In this document: positions 1-5,913 of the stretch, piece after piece | How the letters are laid out: the number at the start of each line of letters is the position of its first letter | How positions within the stretch are numbered: position 1 is the stretch's first letter | Made by a program: the position numbers and the translations under genes | NCBI GenBank assembly: GCA_946480295.1 | Contig: CAMLIT010000158.1 | Coordinates: 1-8,148, forward strand | Direction of reading: 5' to 3' | DNA: 8,148 bases | Origin: an uncultured Gemmatimonadota bacterium | Lineage (GTDB): Bacteria > Gemmatimonadota > Gemmatimonadetes > Gemmatimonadales > Gemmatimonadaceae | The notes under the pieces: model-generated | What the model was told of the DNA's origin: nothing | What the model saw: the letters and a program-made list of their open reading frames with translations, nothing else | The model's database searches: none

Positions 1-848
1 TAGCGGAGCGCGCCGTGCCGCCGCGCCGCCGCCCGCGCGCGCGCGCGCGCCTCGGCATCGAGCGCCTCCCACAACGCGCACAGGTCGACCACCCACAGCA
101 GCGGCGGCGACTGTCGTTTGGCAAGGTGCGTCGCGAGATACGCCGGGAGGAGGTCGTCGTCGTGCGCGCGCACCGTCACGGTGCCCATCGCGACCGGGCG
201 CGAGCCGGGATAGGGGAACCGGAGGTGCTCGAGCAGGTTGTCGTCGGTGAGCGAGGAGTGCACCTCGAGCACCTGCTCGCGCCCCCCGTGCATCCGCCGG
301 TACGCCGACTCCCGCGGCGGCGTCCCGTAGCTCCGCCGCCAGCCGGCGGCGGCGAGCGCCGCGTGTGCGCGCGCACGCCCCTCCACCGGGATGAAGAGGT
401 CCACGTCCCCGCTCGGGCGCAGCGCGAGGTCGCCGTGGATGCGCTGGGCGAGCGGCAGCCCCTTGAGCACGATCGGCTCGACGCCGGACGCGCGCACCGT
501 CTCGACGATCTCGCCGAGCAGCGCGAGCTGGCGCGCCGCATCGGCCAGCTGCGACAGCGCGCGGCCGCGCCAGTCCCGCACCACCTCCGGCGGCGCGACC
601 GCGCGGATGCGATCGCCCGACGACTGCCAGCAGAGCGGGACGAGCCGCTCGCGCGACGCCACCGCCAGGACGAGGGGCCACTCCGACGGCTCGACGTCGC
701 TCACGTCGAGCCCCAGCGCCAGGCGCAGGACGATCGACGCCGCCCGCGTCGCGCCGCGCACCGTCGGCCGCCGCGGCGCCGCGACGTCAGGCACGGCGCC
801 CACGAGGTCGCGATTCCACTCGCCGTCCCGGAGCCGCGGCGCGACCAC
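1..848 (-). CDS. Uncharacterised nucleotidyltransferase family protein, C-terminus cut by window edge
   Basis: About 282 residues are visible and the C-terminus runs off the window start; the last two bases read TA, so the next codon is Tyr or a stop. The frame shows the signature of the uncharacterised nucleotidyltransferase family (NTP_transf_5 type, Pol-beta fold): VLKGLPLAQR with K129-G130, then a GD...RPSGDVDLF segment whose D148-x-D150 would bind the metal ion. VLEVHSSL and a later H...LLWVVDLCALW segment also fit the family. Members usually have around 350 residues or more, so the frame probably continues. The start is chosen as GTG at 848 because GAGGGG (859-854) lies 5 nt upstream; GTG at 854 is the alternative and adds two residues. 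It follows the kinase gene in the same frame, almost certainly in the same transcript. The substrate is unknown. Such genes recur in exopolysaccharide clusters, so nucleotidyl transfer to a protein, sugar or small molecule of this pathway is only an inference. No signal peptide or membrane segment is seen, so it is probably cytoplasmic. Confidence 0.8.
   Translation of the reverse strand, partial: MVAPRLRDGEWNRDLVGAVPDVAAPRRPTVRGATRAASIVLRLALGLDVSDVEPSEWPLVLAVASRERLVPLCWQSSGDRIRAVAPPEVVRDWRGRALSQLADAARQLALLGEIVETVRASGVEPIVLKGLPLAQRIHGDLALRPSGDVDLFIPVEGRARAHAALAAAGWRRSYGTPPRESAYRRMHGGREQVLEVHSSLTDDNLLEHLRFPYPGSRPVAMGTVTVRAHDDDLLPAYLATHLAKRQSPPLLWVVDLCALWEALDAEARARARAAARRHGALR
34..50. repeat. 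Alternating (CG)n tract inside the nucleotidyltransferase gene
   Basis: Seventeen bases of strictly alternating C and G, inside a longer GC-only stretch, encode an Ala-Arg dipeptide run (ARARARA) in the nucleotidyltransferase. Such tracts can adopt Z-DNA and are prone to 2-bp slippage, which would frameshift the protein. In this genome it may simply reflect extreme GC bias. Confidence 0.7.
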
Positions 849-853
849 CGGCA

Positions 854-859
854 CCCCTC
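854..859 (-). promoter_or_regulatory. Ribosome binding site for the nucleotidyltransferase, overlapping the kinase stop codon
   Basis: GAGGGG begins in the TGA stop of the kinase gene and lies 5 nt before GTG at 848, which favours that start over GTG at 854. Termination of the kinase and initiation of the next protein would occur at the same spot, so coupling is expected. Confidence 0.5.
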
Positions 860-3281
860 AGTTCCGGGACGTCAGGCGGGCCGCCGTGAGCCGCTTCAGC
901 CGCCCGAGCACTCCCGCCAGCTGCTGTCCGTTCGGGTGCGCGTTCTCCGCGTAGTACGCGTAGTAGTAGTAGCCGTACCCGCCGTAGTACGCGCCCACCT
1001 GCGCGGTCACGTCGTTGAGCACGCCGCCGAGGATGTTCGCCCGCACGGCGCGGAGCTGGGTCACCGCGCGCCACAGCGCCTTGCGCTGCGTCGCCCCCAT
1101 GCGCGCGATCAGGATCGCCCCGTCCACCATCGTCGAGAGCACCGCGGCATCGGTCACCGCGAGCAGCGGCGGCGAGTCGAAGAGGACGATGTCGAACGCG
1201 GTGCTCGCCTCGTCGATGATGCCCCGCATCGCCGAGGAGCCGAGGAGCTCCGAGGGATTCGGCGGCAGCTGCCCGCTCGGCAGCACCGACAGGTTCGGCA
1301 CCTGCGTCGGGACGACCGCCTCGTTCAGCTTCTTGTCGCCGATGATGACGTCGGTGAGCCCCGGGGTGCGTGAGATCCCGAACGTCTTGTCGAGCACCGC
1401 GCGCCGCAGGTCGGCGTCGACGAGGAGCGTCCGCTGCCCCTGCTGCGCGAAGGTGATCGCGAGGTTGGCGACGGTCGTGGACTTGCCGTCCGCCGGTCCG
1501 GGGCTCGTCAGCACGACCGTGCGCAGCCCGTGGTCGGAGCGCGCGAACGCCAGGTTCGTGCGCAGCGAGCGGTAGGCCTCGGCGACCGGCGAGCGCGGAT
1601 CGGCGTGCGTGACGATACGGTTCAACCCGGGCGCGGCGCCCAGCTCGGGCAGCTCCGAGGCCTTGATCCCCGGGATGAGCCCGAGCACCGGCAGCCGGTA
1701 GTGCTCCCCGAGCTCCAGCGGCGAGCGCACCGAGTCGTCGAGGCGCTCCAGGCCGACGGCGGAGCCGACGCCCGCGACGAGGCCGAGGAGCAGGTACATC
1801 AGGAAGGCCCGCTTCCGGTTCGGCGAGACGGCGAAGAGCGGCATCGTCGCCTCGTCGATGATGCGCACCGTGCCGCCGTCGGCCGACTGCGCGATGCGCG
1901 CGAGCTGGAGCTGCGACTGCAGGTCCATGTACATCTTCTCGGCGGTCTGCACGTTCGCGTCGAGCTTCGCCTGCTCCGCCTCCAGCGGCGGGTACTTCTC
2001 CGACTGCGACTTCATCTGCGCGATCGTCTGGTCGAGCGACTCGAGACGCGTCTGGAGCCCCTGGAGGTAGACCTGCGTCGCCGCGCGCAGCCCCTGCTTC
2101 GCGTCGCTGATCGCCTGGTCGAAGCGCTGCACGTCGGGGTTGTTCCCGTTCACGCCCGTCGTGAGCACGAGCGCCTGGCGCTGCTTGAGGAGGTCCTGCC
2201 ACTGCTCGAACTTGGCCTCGATCGCCGCGTTCTGCTGGAGGATCCCGGTGCCGGCGAGCCGCCGCAGCTCGTCGTCCACGGTGTCCGCGGCCGCCACCTT
2301 CCCCATCAGCGACGCGTAGACCTTCTGCTCGGTGAGGAGCTGCTGGCGCTGCGTCTCGAAGTCGTTGATGCTCTTGAAGAGCGCCTTCGCCTCGTCGCTG
2401 ACGTCGGCCGTCTGGTTGGCCTCCTTGAACTGCTTCAGCGCGTCCTGCGCCGCGCTCAGCGCGCGCTCCTGCTCGCGCAGCGACTGGCCGATGAAGCGCG
2501 TCTTCTGCACCGCGCTCTCGCGCGAGCCCTCGCTCGAGAACTCCTGGTAGGTCCGCGCGATCGCGTTGGCGATGTCGCGGACCTGCGCCGGATCGCCGCC
2601 GGTGTAGCTGATCTCGATGAGGTCCGTGGACGGCAGCACGTGCGTGTCGATGCCGCCTTCGATGATCCCCGCCGCGTCGCTCAGCGGCAGGATGGAGAGC
2701 GTGACCTCGCGCCCGTCCACCTTCGGGCGGTGCGCGAAGGCGACCGTGAGCCCGCCGACCGACAGGCTGTCGCCGTACCGCGCGGCGACGAACTGACCGT
2801 CGGCGCGGCGGAGCGCGTAGCCGTTCGCGTCGAAGCGGAGCGTGTACGTCCCCTGCGCGATGGACTCGTCCACGCGCGGGTGGTTGTCGCCGAACAGGTC
2901 GCTCCAGCGGATGTCCTGCGGCCGGGTGACGGCCACCTGCAGCCCGAGCTCGCGCGCGGTGCGCTCGGCCACCTGCTGGCTCTTGATGACGACCTGCTCC
3001 GACTGGAGCGGATCGATGCGGTAGTCGAGCCGCGGCGTCGCCGTGGGCACGCCGCTGATCGGCGCCTGCGCGGCCTGGAGGCGGACGGTCGTCGTCGCCT
3101 GGTACAACCGCGGCTGCCGCCAGGTGTGGACGATCCCCGCGGCGAGAATCCCTCCCGCGAGCAGCATGACGAGCCACCACCGGCGACGGAGCGCGACGAC
3201 GGTCTCGCGCAGCGACAGGCCGCGCGGCTCGTCCGAGCTCTCGTCGAGGGGCTCGAGCGGAGAGAGATATGCTTCAGCCAT
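858..3281 (-). CDS. wzc: Wzc-like polysaccharide copolymerase with tyrosine autokinase domain (BY-kinase)
   Basis: This 807-residue inner-membrane protein controls polymer length and export through cycles of tyrosine autophosphorylation and interacts with the Wza channel. A short cytoplasmic N-terminus precedes TM1 (about 35-53, after RRR). A large periplasmic Wzz/GNVR region with Gln-rich coiled coils follows (about 55-485), then a Pro-containing stretch (MPLFAVSPN) and TM2 (about 493-513). The cytoplasmic kinase domain has the oligomerisation motif ExxRxxR (E568, R571, R574), Walker A around 593-602 with K600 (GPADGKST), Walker A' DAD (622-624) and Walker B with D702 (VLFDSPP). A tyrosine cluster at 765-777 has 9 Tyr in 13 residues and is followed by a basic tail of 30 residues. 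Kinase and membrane parts are fused, as in proteobacterial Wzc and unlike the split CapA/CapB of Firmicutes. The start ATG lies 4 nt after the wza-like stop, with AGGA only 2 nt upstream, so translational coupling is likely. The Walker A has AD where GE is common, and Walker A' has RRAVL in place of RRPxL. Confidence 0.95.
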   Translation of the reverse strand: MAEAYLSPLEPLDESSDEPRGLSLRETVVALRRRWWLVMLLAGGILAAGIVHTWRQPRLYQATTTVRLQAAQAPISGVPTATPRLDYRIDPLQSEQVVIKSQQVAERTARELGLQVAVTRPQDIRWSDLFGDNHPRVDESIAQGTYTLRFDANGYALRRADGQFVAARYGDSLSVGGLTVAFAHRPKVDGREVTLSILPLSDAAGIIEGGIDTHVLPSTDLIEISYTGGDPAQVRDIANAIARTYQEFSSEGSRESAVQKTRFIGQSLREQERALSAAQDALKQFKEANQTADVSDEAKALFKSINDFETQRQQLLTEQKVYASLMGKVAAADTVDDELRRLAGTGILQQNAAIEAKFEQWQDLLKQRQALVLTTGVNGNNPDVQRFDQAISDAKQGLRAATQVYLQGLQTRLESLDQTIAQMKSQSEKYPPLEAEQAKLDANVQTAEKMYMDLQSQLQLARIAQSADGGTVRIIDEATMPLFAVSPNRKRAFLMYLLLGLVAGVGSAVGLERLDDSVRSPLELGEHYRLPVLGLIPGIKASELPELGAAPGLNRIVTHADPRSPVAEAYRSLRTNLAFARSDHGLRTVVLTSPGPADGKSTTVANLAITFAQQGQRTLLVDADLRRAVLDKTFGISRTPGLTDVIIGDKKLNEAVVPTQVPNLSVLPSGQLPPNPSELLGSSAMRGIIDEASTAFDIVLFDSPPLLAVTDAAVLSTMVDGAILIARMGATQRKALWRAVTQLRAVRANILGGVLNDVTAQVGAYYGGYGYYYYAYYAENAHPNGQQLAGVLGRLKRLTAARLTSRN
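951..989 (-). other. Tyrosine cluster of the Wzc-like kinase (autophosphorylation site)
   Basis: Thirteen codons (residues 765-777 of the kinase) read YYGGYGYYYYAYY, and all nine Tyr codons are TAC. In BY-kinases this cluster is the substrate of trans-autophosphorylation between neighbouring subunits, and its phosphorylation state governs ring assembly. Unlike many Wzc proteins, where the cluster lies almost at the C-terminus, here 30 further residues with several Arg and Lys follow. Confidence 0.9.
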
Positions 3282-3285
3282 GATC

Positions 3286-3999
3286 CTACCGGCGTGAGAG
3301 TGTGACGATGACGTTGAGGAGCGTCATGACCGTGGCGGCGCTGCTCAGGACGAGCCCCCACTGCGCCTGCGACAGGCCGGCGCGCCTGGGCACGAGGACG
3401 ACGTCCCCCGACTGGAGCACGATCCCGCTCGCGGCGCCGCCTCCCGCGCCGGCGAGGGCGCTGCCGAGGTCCACGCTGTACGAGCGCCCCTCGCGGAGGA
3501 TCCGCGTGTGCGACAGGTCGCCGTCGGGCGTCTGCCCGCCCGCGAGCGTGATGAGCTGGAGCACGTCCGTTCCGGGATCCACCGGGAAGAGCCCGGGCGC
3601 CCGCACCTGGCCGAGCACCGAGACGCGGATCTGCGCCTGCACGCTCACTTCCGTCGGATAGCCCCGGCAGACGAGCAGGGACTTCAGCCGGGTCTCGACC
3701 TGACTCGGGTCCAGGCCGGCCGCGCGGATGGCCCCGAGCCCCGGGATCACCACGCGCCCCTGCCTGTCGATGAGGTAGTCACCGGAGAGCTCCTTCTGTC
3801 GGAAGATGTTGATCTTCAGCAGATCGCCCGTGCGCAGCCCGCCCGCCGTGAGCGAAGCCGTGTCGGCCGCGCTCTCCGCGGTGCACGGCTGTGGCTGCTG
3901 GGACCACAGGGCCCCAGGCAGCACCGACGCGAGCAGCAACACGAGGACGAGCCCGAACCGAGTGGCCCGGTCGCGTCGGTCACGGATAGTCGATTGCAT
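3286..3999 (-). CDS. wza: Wza-like outer-membrane polysaccharide export protein (Poly_export/SLBB)
   Basis: This 237-residue protein is the likely channel that carries the polymer across the periplasm and outer membrane, docking on the Wzc-like kinase encoded next. The N-terminus has an Arg-rich n-region and a hydrophobic core (15-31) with probable cleavage near ALWS-QQ. The polysaccharide export domain spans about 52-125 (LRTGDLLKINIF, then YLIDRQGRVVIPGLG and AAGLDPSQVETRL). An SLBB/beta-grasp domain follows at about 126-203 (VLGQVRAPGLFPVDPGTDVLQLITLAGG). The C-terminal segment 212-234 is a hydrophobic helix that could form the outer-membrane pore, as in Wza. It is shorter than E. coli Wza, with room for only one SLBB domain, and has no lipobox cysteine. 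C39 and C111 could form a disulfide. ATG at 3999 is chosen because GAAGG lies 5 nt upstream and the signal peptide then starts correctly. ATG at 4026 would add nine residues and has no ribosome binding site. The start overlaps the wzi-like gene by 20 nt. Confidence 0.92.
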   Translation of the reverse strand: MQSTIRDRRDRATRFGLVLVLLLASVLPGALWSQQPQPCTAESAADTASLTAGGLRTGDLLKINIFRQKELSGDYLIDRQGRVVIPGLGAIRAAGLDPSQVETRLKSLLVCRGYPTEVSVQAQIRVSVLGQVRAPGLFPVDPGTDVLQLITLAGGQTPDGDLSHTRILREGRSYSVDLGSALAGAGGGAASGIVLQSGDVVLVPRRAGLSQAQWGLVLSSAATVMTLLNVIVTLSRR

Positions 4000-5677
4000 A
4001 CGAACCTTCGAGGTACCCTCGCACATACAGTGCCGCAGAGGAGGGCAGGTTGTTGACGTTGCTCATGCGCGCGAGGTCGAGCCGCGCCGTCACGGGAAAG
4101 AGCGGCGTGAGCAGCTGCACGCCGAAGTGCCCCATCCCGGCGACCTGCACATCGGGCCGCCAGGGGCGCGTGGACGGGTACGGGCCGAGCCCGTGGAAAT
4201 TCGGGCTCTCCGACGGCCGCCGGTCGAGGCGCGTCGCGCCGTGCCGCCACCACGAGCCGCCCGCCGTCAGGCGCAGCTGCGGCGACGGCCACAGCTCGAG
4301 CTCCCCGGTGAGCATGTCGGCATCGGGCCCGAGCTCCGAGCCGAGCGGCTGGCCATACGACTGGTACACCTCGCTGTACGACGCACGCGAGTAGGTCATC
4401 GGCCAGATGCGCGTGTAGCTCGCGTTCGCGATCAGCGGCAGCGGCGCGGGTATCGGGACGCTGCCGTGCAGGGCGAACCCGAGCTGGTCGGAGGTGCGCG
4501 AACGATCGGCCGCGTCGATCTGGATGTCGTCGACGAGCATCTCCCCCGCGAGCAGCGCCGGTCCCACACGCCCGCGCACGGCGCCGAAGAGCAGGACGTT
4601 GTCGCGCCCCTCGGTCCCGCTCCGTCCCGAGTCCGCCTGCGAGACGACGTACGGCATGAGGGGGTTCATGTACGCCCAGTCGAGGGGCGCGGTGCGGCGC
4701 GTGAAGAGCATCGTCTCCCCCGCCGTCAGCTCGAGGCGCGGCGTCGGCTCCCAGCTCAGCGCGTGGCCGACGATGGCGCGGTGCAGCCGCGCCCCGTCCG
4801 CCGACGGCGCCACGCTGTCCTGCGCCGTCGTCAGCACCACGTCATCGAGCACGCCGTAGAATGCGCGCCCCTGCACCTTGCTCCACGTGCCGCTCACCAT
4901 CAGCCGGTCGAGCATCGGCCCGTTCGCCGAAAGGATGAGCGACTCGCGCCCCTCGCCGAGCCACGCCTCCGACGAGCGGCCGGCGGAGATCGTGATCGGA
5001 CCGAGCCGGCCGTTGAGGTACGACTGCCCCGGCGCCATGAACGCGTCCGTGTGGCGCTGCGCCTTGGCGCGCACCGTCGGGTCGTTGCGCATGCTGGACT
5101 GCGCGTACACCTCGGCGACGGCGAGGAACTGCGGCCCGCCGCTCCAGCGCCCGCGCGCGCGCACGAGGCCGACCAGCGGCGGCTCGCCCTGGCTCGTCGG
5201 CTTCACGTCCTGCCAGTACGGCCAGAACTCGCCGTTGCTCAGCGCCGTCGCGCGCAGCGTGGCCATCGCCCCGCCGCCGAGCGGCTGGTCGGCGCCCTCG
5301 TCGACGCTGTCGCTCGCGACGCGGTAGTGGATGAACGCACCGCGACCCGTGTCCGGCGCGGCGCCCGGGCGCACGAGCGCCGCGGCGATGCTGTCCGTGC
5401 GCACCGTGTCCGCGCCGAAGCGCTGAAGGAGCGCCGGGAGCAGCGGCGAGCGGCACGCGGAATCGCTCGCCGCGGCGAGCAGCGCGCGCCGGATGTCACG
5501 GACGATGAACGGCCGATAGGGGCTGACCCGCGCCGGCGCGCAGCCGGCGCGATCGAGTGCCTGTAGTTGGACGTACGCGGGATCGTCCAGCGGCAGCATG
5601 AGCAGCGGGTGCTGCGCCGCGGCGAACGCCGGGAGGACGGCGATCACTGCGGCCACGCGCGCGACGAGACGCGCCAC
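3980..5677 (-). CDS. wzi: Wzi-like capsule assembly outer-membrane protein
   Basis: This 565-residue secreted protein is predicted to be an outer-membrane beta-barrel of the capsule assembly Wzi family, whose E. coli member anchors or organises capsular polysaccharide at the cell surface. Residues 1-21 form a signal peptide (two Arg, hydrophobic core, cleavage AFAAA-Q22). A helical N-terminal region follows (about 30-110, with PLDDPAYVQLQALDRAG and S-x-YRPF), as in other Wzi-type proteins. From about 115 to the end it alternates polar and aromatic residues in many short strands (for example YLNGRLGPITISAGRSSEAW and ASYTRIWPMTYSR), which suits a large barrel. It is longer than E. coli Wzi. C46 and C75 in the pre-barrel region may pair. 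The start is GTG at 5677: it gives a proper signal peptide and no ATG is available upstream in frame, but no good Shine-Dalgarno is visible. The protein ends in IDYP, not in the aromatic residue usual for barrels, and its last codons overlap the wza-like start. It is probably the first gene of the export operon. Family assignment rests on overall form and context. Confidence 0.85.
   Translation of the reverse strand: MARLVARVAAVIAVLPAFAAAQHPLLMLPLDDPAYVQLQALDRAGCAPARVSPYRPFIVRDIRRALLAAASDSACRSPLLPALLQRFGADTVRTDSIAAALVRPGAAPDTGRGAFIHYRVASDSVDEGADQPLGGGAMATLRATALSNGEFWPYWQDVKPTSQGEPPLVGLVRARGRWSGGPQFLAVAEVYAQSSMRNDPTVRAKAQRHTDAFMAPGQSYLNGRLGPITISAGRSSEAWLGEGRESLILSANGPMLDRLMVSGTWSKVQGRAFYGVLDDVVLTTAQDSVAPSADGARLHRAIVGHALSWEPTPRLELTAGETMLFTRRTAPLDWAYMNPLMPYVVSQADSGRSGTEGRDNVLLFGAVRGRVGPALLAGEMLVDDIQIDAADRSRTSDQLGFALHGSVPIPAPLPLIANASYTRIWPMTYSRASYSEVYQSYGQPLGSELGPDADMLTGELELWPSPQLRLTAGGSWWRHGATRLDRRPSESPNFHGLGPYPSTRPWRPDVQVAGMGHFGVQLLTPLFPVTARLDLARMSNVNNLPSSAALYVRGYLEGSYAIDYP
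4005..4009 (-). promoter_or_regulatory. Ribosome binding site that decides the wza-like start
   Basis: GAAGG on the minus strand is separated by 5 nt (TTCGT) from ATG at 3999. It lies inside the last codons of the wzi-like gene, so the start of wza is embedded in the preceding reading frame. Confidence 0.6.
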
Positions 5678-5841
5678 GCGCGACGGCAGCCCGCACCAGC
5701 GCCGACGGAGTTCGCGACTGGTGAGCAGCGAAGCCTCGTGGTCGAAGTGAAAGAAACGGCTGGGGCCGGACGGGCATTTTGCAAGGAGCGGGCCGAGCCA
5801 CGGTCGCGCGCAGACCGCGCGCGAGACGCGCGAAAACGACG
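5678..5841 (-). other. Leader region of the export operon, no gene seen
   Basis: These 164 nt between the terminator hairpin and the wzi-like start contain no convincing coding frame. Part of it (about 5735-5790) is less GC-rich than the rest and should carry the promoter of the wzi-wza-wzc unit. TTGCAA (5784-5779, minus) resembles a -35 box, but no acceptable -10 box lies 16-18 nt further on. Vegetative promoter identification therefore fails by eye. A GC hairpin occupies 5804-5824. Confidence 0.4.
5804..5824. repeat. Short GC inverted repeat (8-bp stem, 5-nt loop)
   Basis: TCGCGCGC and GCGCGCGA are exact reverse complements separated by five bases. No T-run follows on either strand, so it is not a typical intrinsic terminator. 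It lies just beyond the terminator T-run in the leader of the export unit and could be a structured 5' element, a protein site or chance in GC-rich DNA. Confidence 0.4.
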
Positions 5842-5874
5842 CGGCGCCGGGTGACCTCGCGTCACCCGGCGCCG
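5833..5874 (-). terminator. Probable rho-independent terminator after the dehydrogenase gene
   Basis: A perfect 14-bp inverted repeat (arms 5842-5855 and 5861-5874, loop of five bases) is followed on the minus strand by TTTT at 5836-5833, five bases past the stem. It starts about 40 nt after the dehydrogenase stop. The stem is very strong, but the T-run is short and slightly displaced, so termination may be incomplete. The plus strand has no T-run on its side, so it should act only on minus-strand transcripts. It divides the precursor genes from the export genes. Confidence 0.75.
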
Positions 5875-5913
5875 TCGTCCACCGCCGTCAGGATCGGGAC
5901 CGCCGTCGCGGCG

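Noticed and set aside
1..848. MNT-type antitoxin (HEPN/MNT toxin-antitoxin) as identity of the nucleotidyltransferase
   Set aside because: The protein is much longer than MNT proteins, has the KG-plus-DxD layout of the uncharacterised larger family, and no HEPN partner is visible.
15..1373. Long plus-strand open frame of about 450 codons opposite the nucleotidyltransferase and kinase genes
   Set aside because: The translation is Arg/His/Val-rich low-complexity text with no motif; the minus strand carries clear family motifs. Long antisense frames are expected at this GC content.
1530..3305. Plus-strand open frame of about 590 codons opposite the kinase gene
   Set aside because: It mirrors the kinase codons, is rich in Arg, Leu and Val, and shows no domain.
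4000..4026. Upstream ATG at 4026 for the wza-like gene
   Set aside because: No ribosome binding site precedes it, it deepens the overlap with wzi, and it places nine extra residues before the signal peptide.
3806..5566. Plus-strand open frame of about 586 codons opposite the wzi-like gene
   Set aside because: Composition shadow of the barrel gene, with no recognisable domain.
5756..5784. TTGCAA as the -35 box of a promoter for the export operon
   Set aside because: No plausible -10 hexamer occurs 16-18 nt downstream; the match is weak and isolated.
5496..5801. Small minus-strand frame (about 100 codons) upstream of and overlapping the wzi-like start
   Set aside because: It is in a different frame from wzi, is Arg/Pro-rich, and runs into the signal-peptide coding region of wzi as a shadow.
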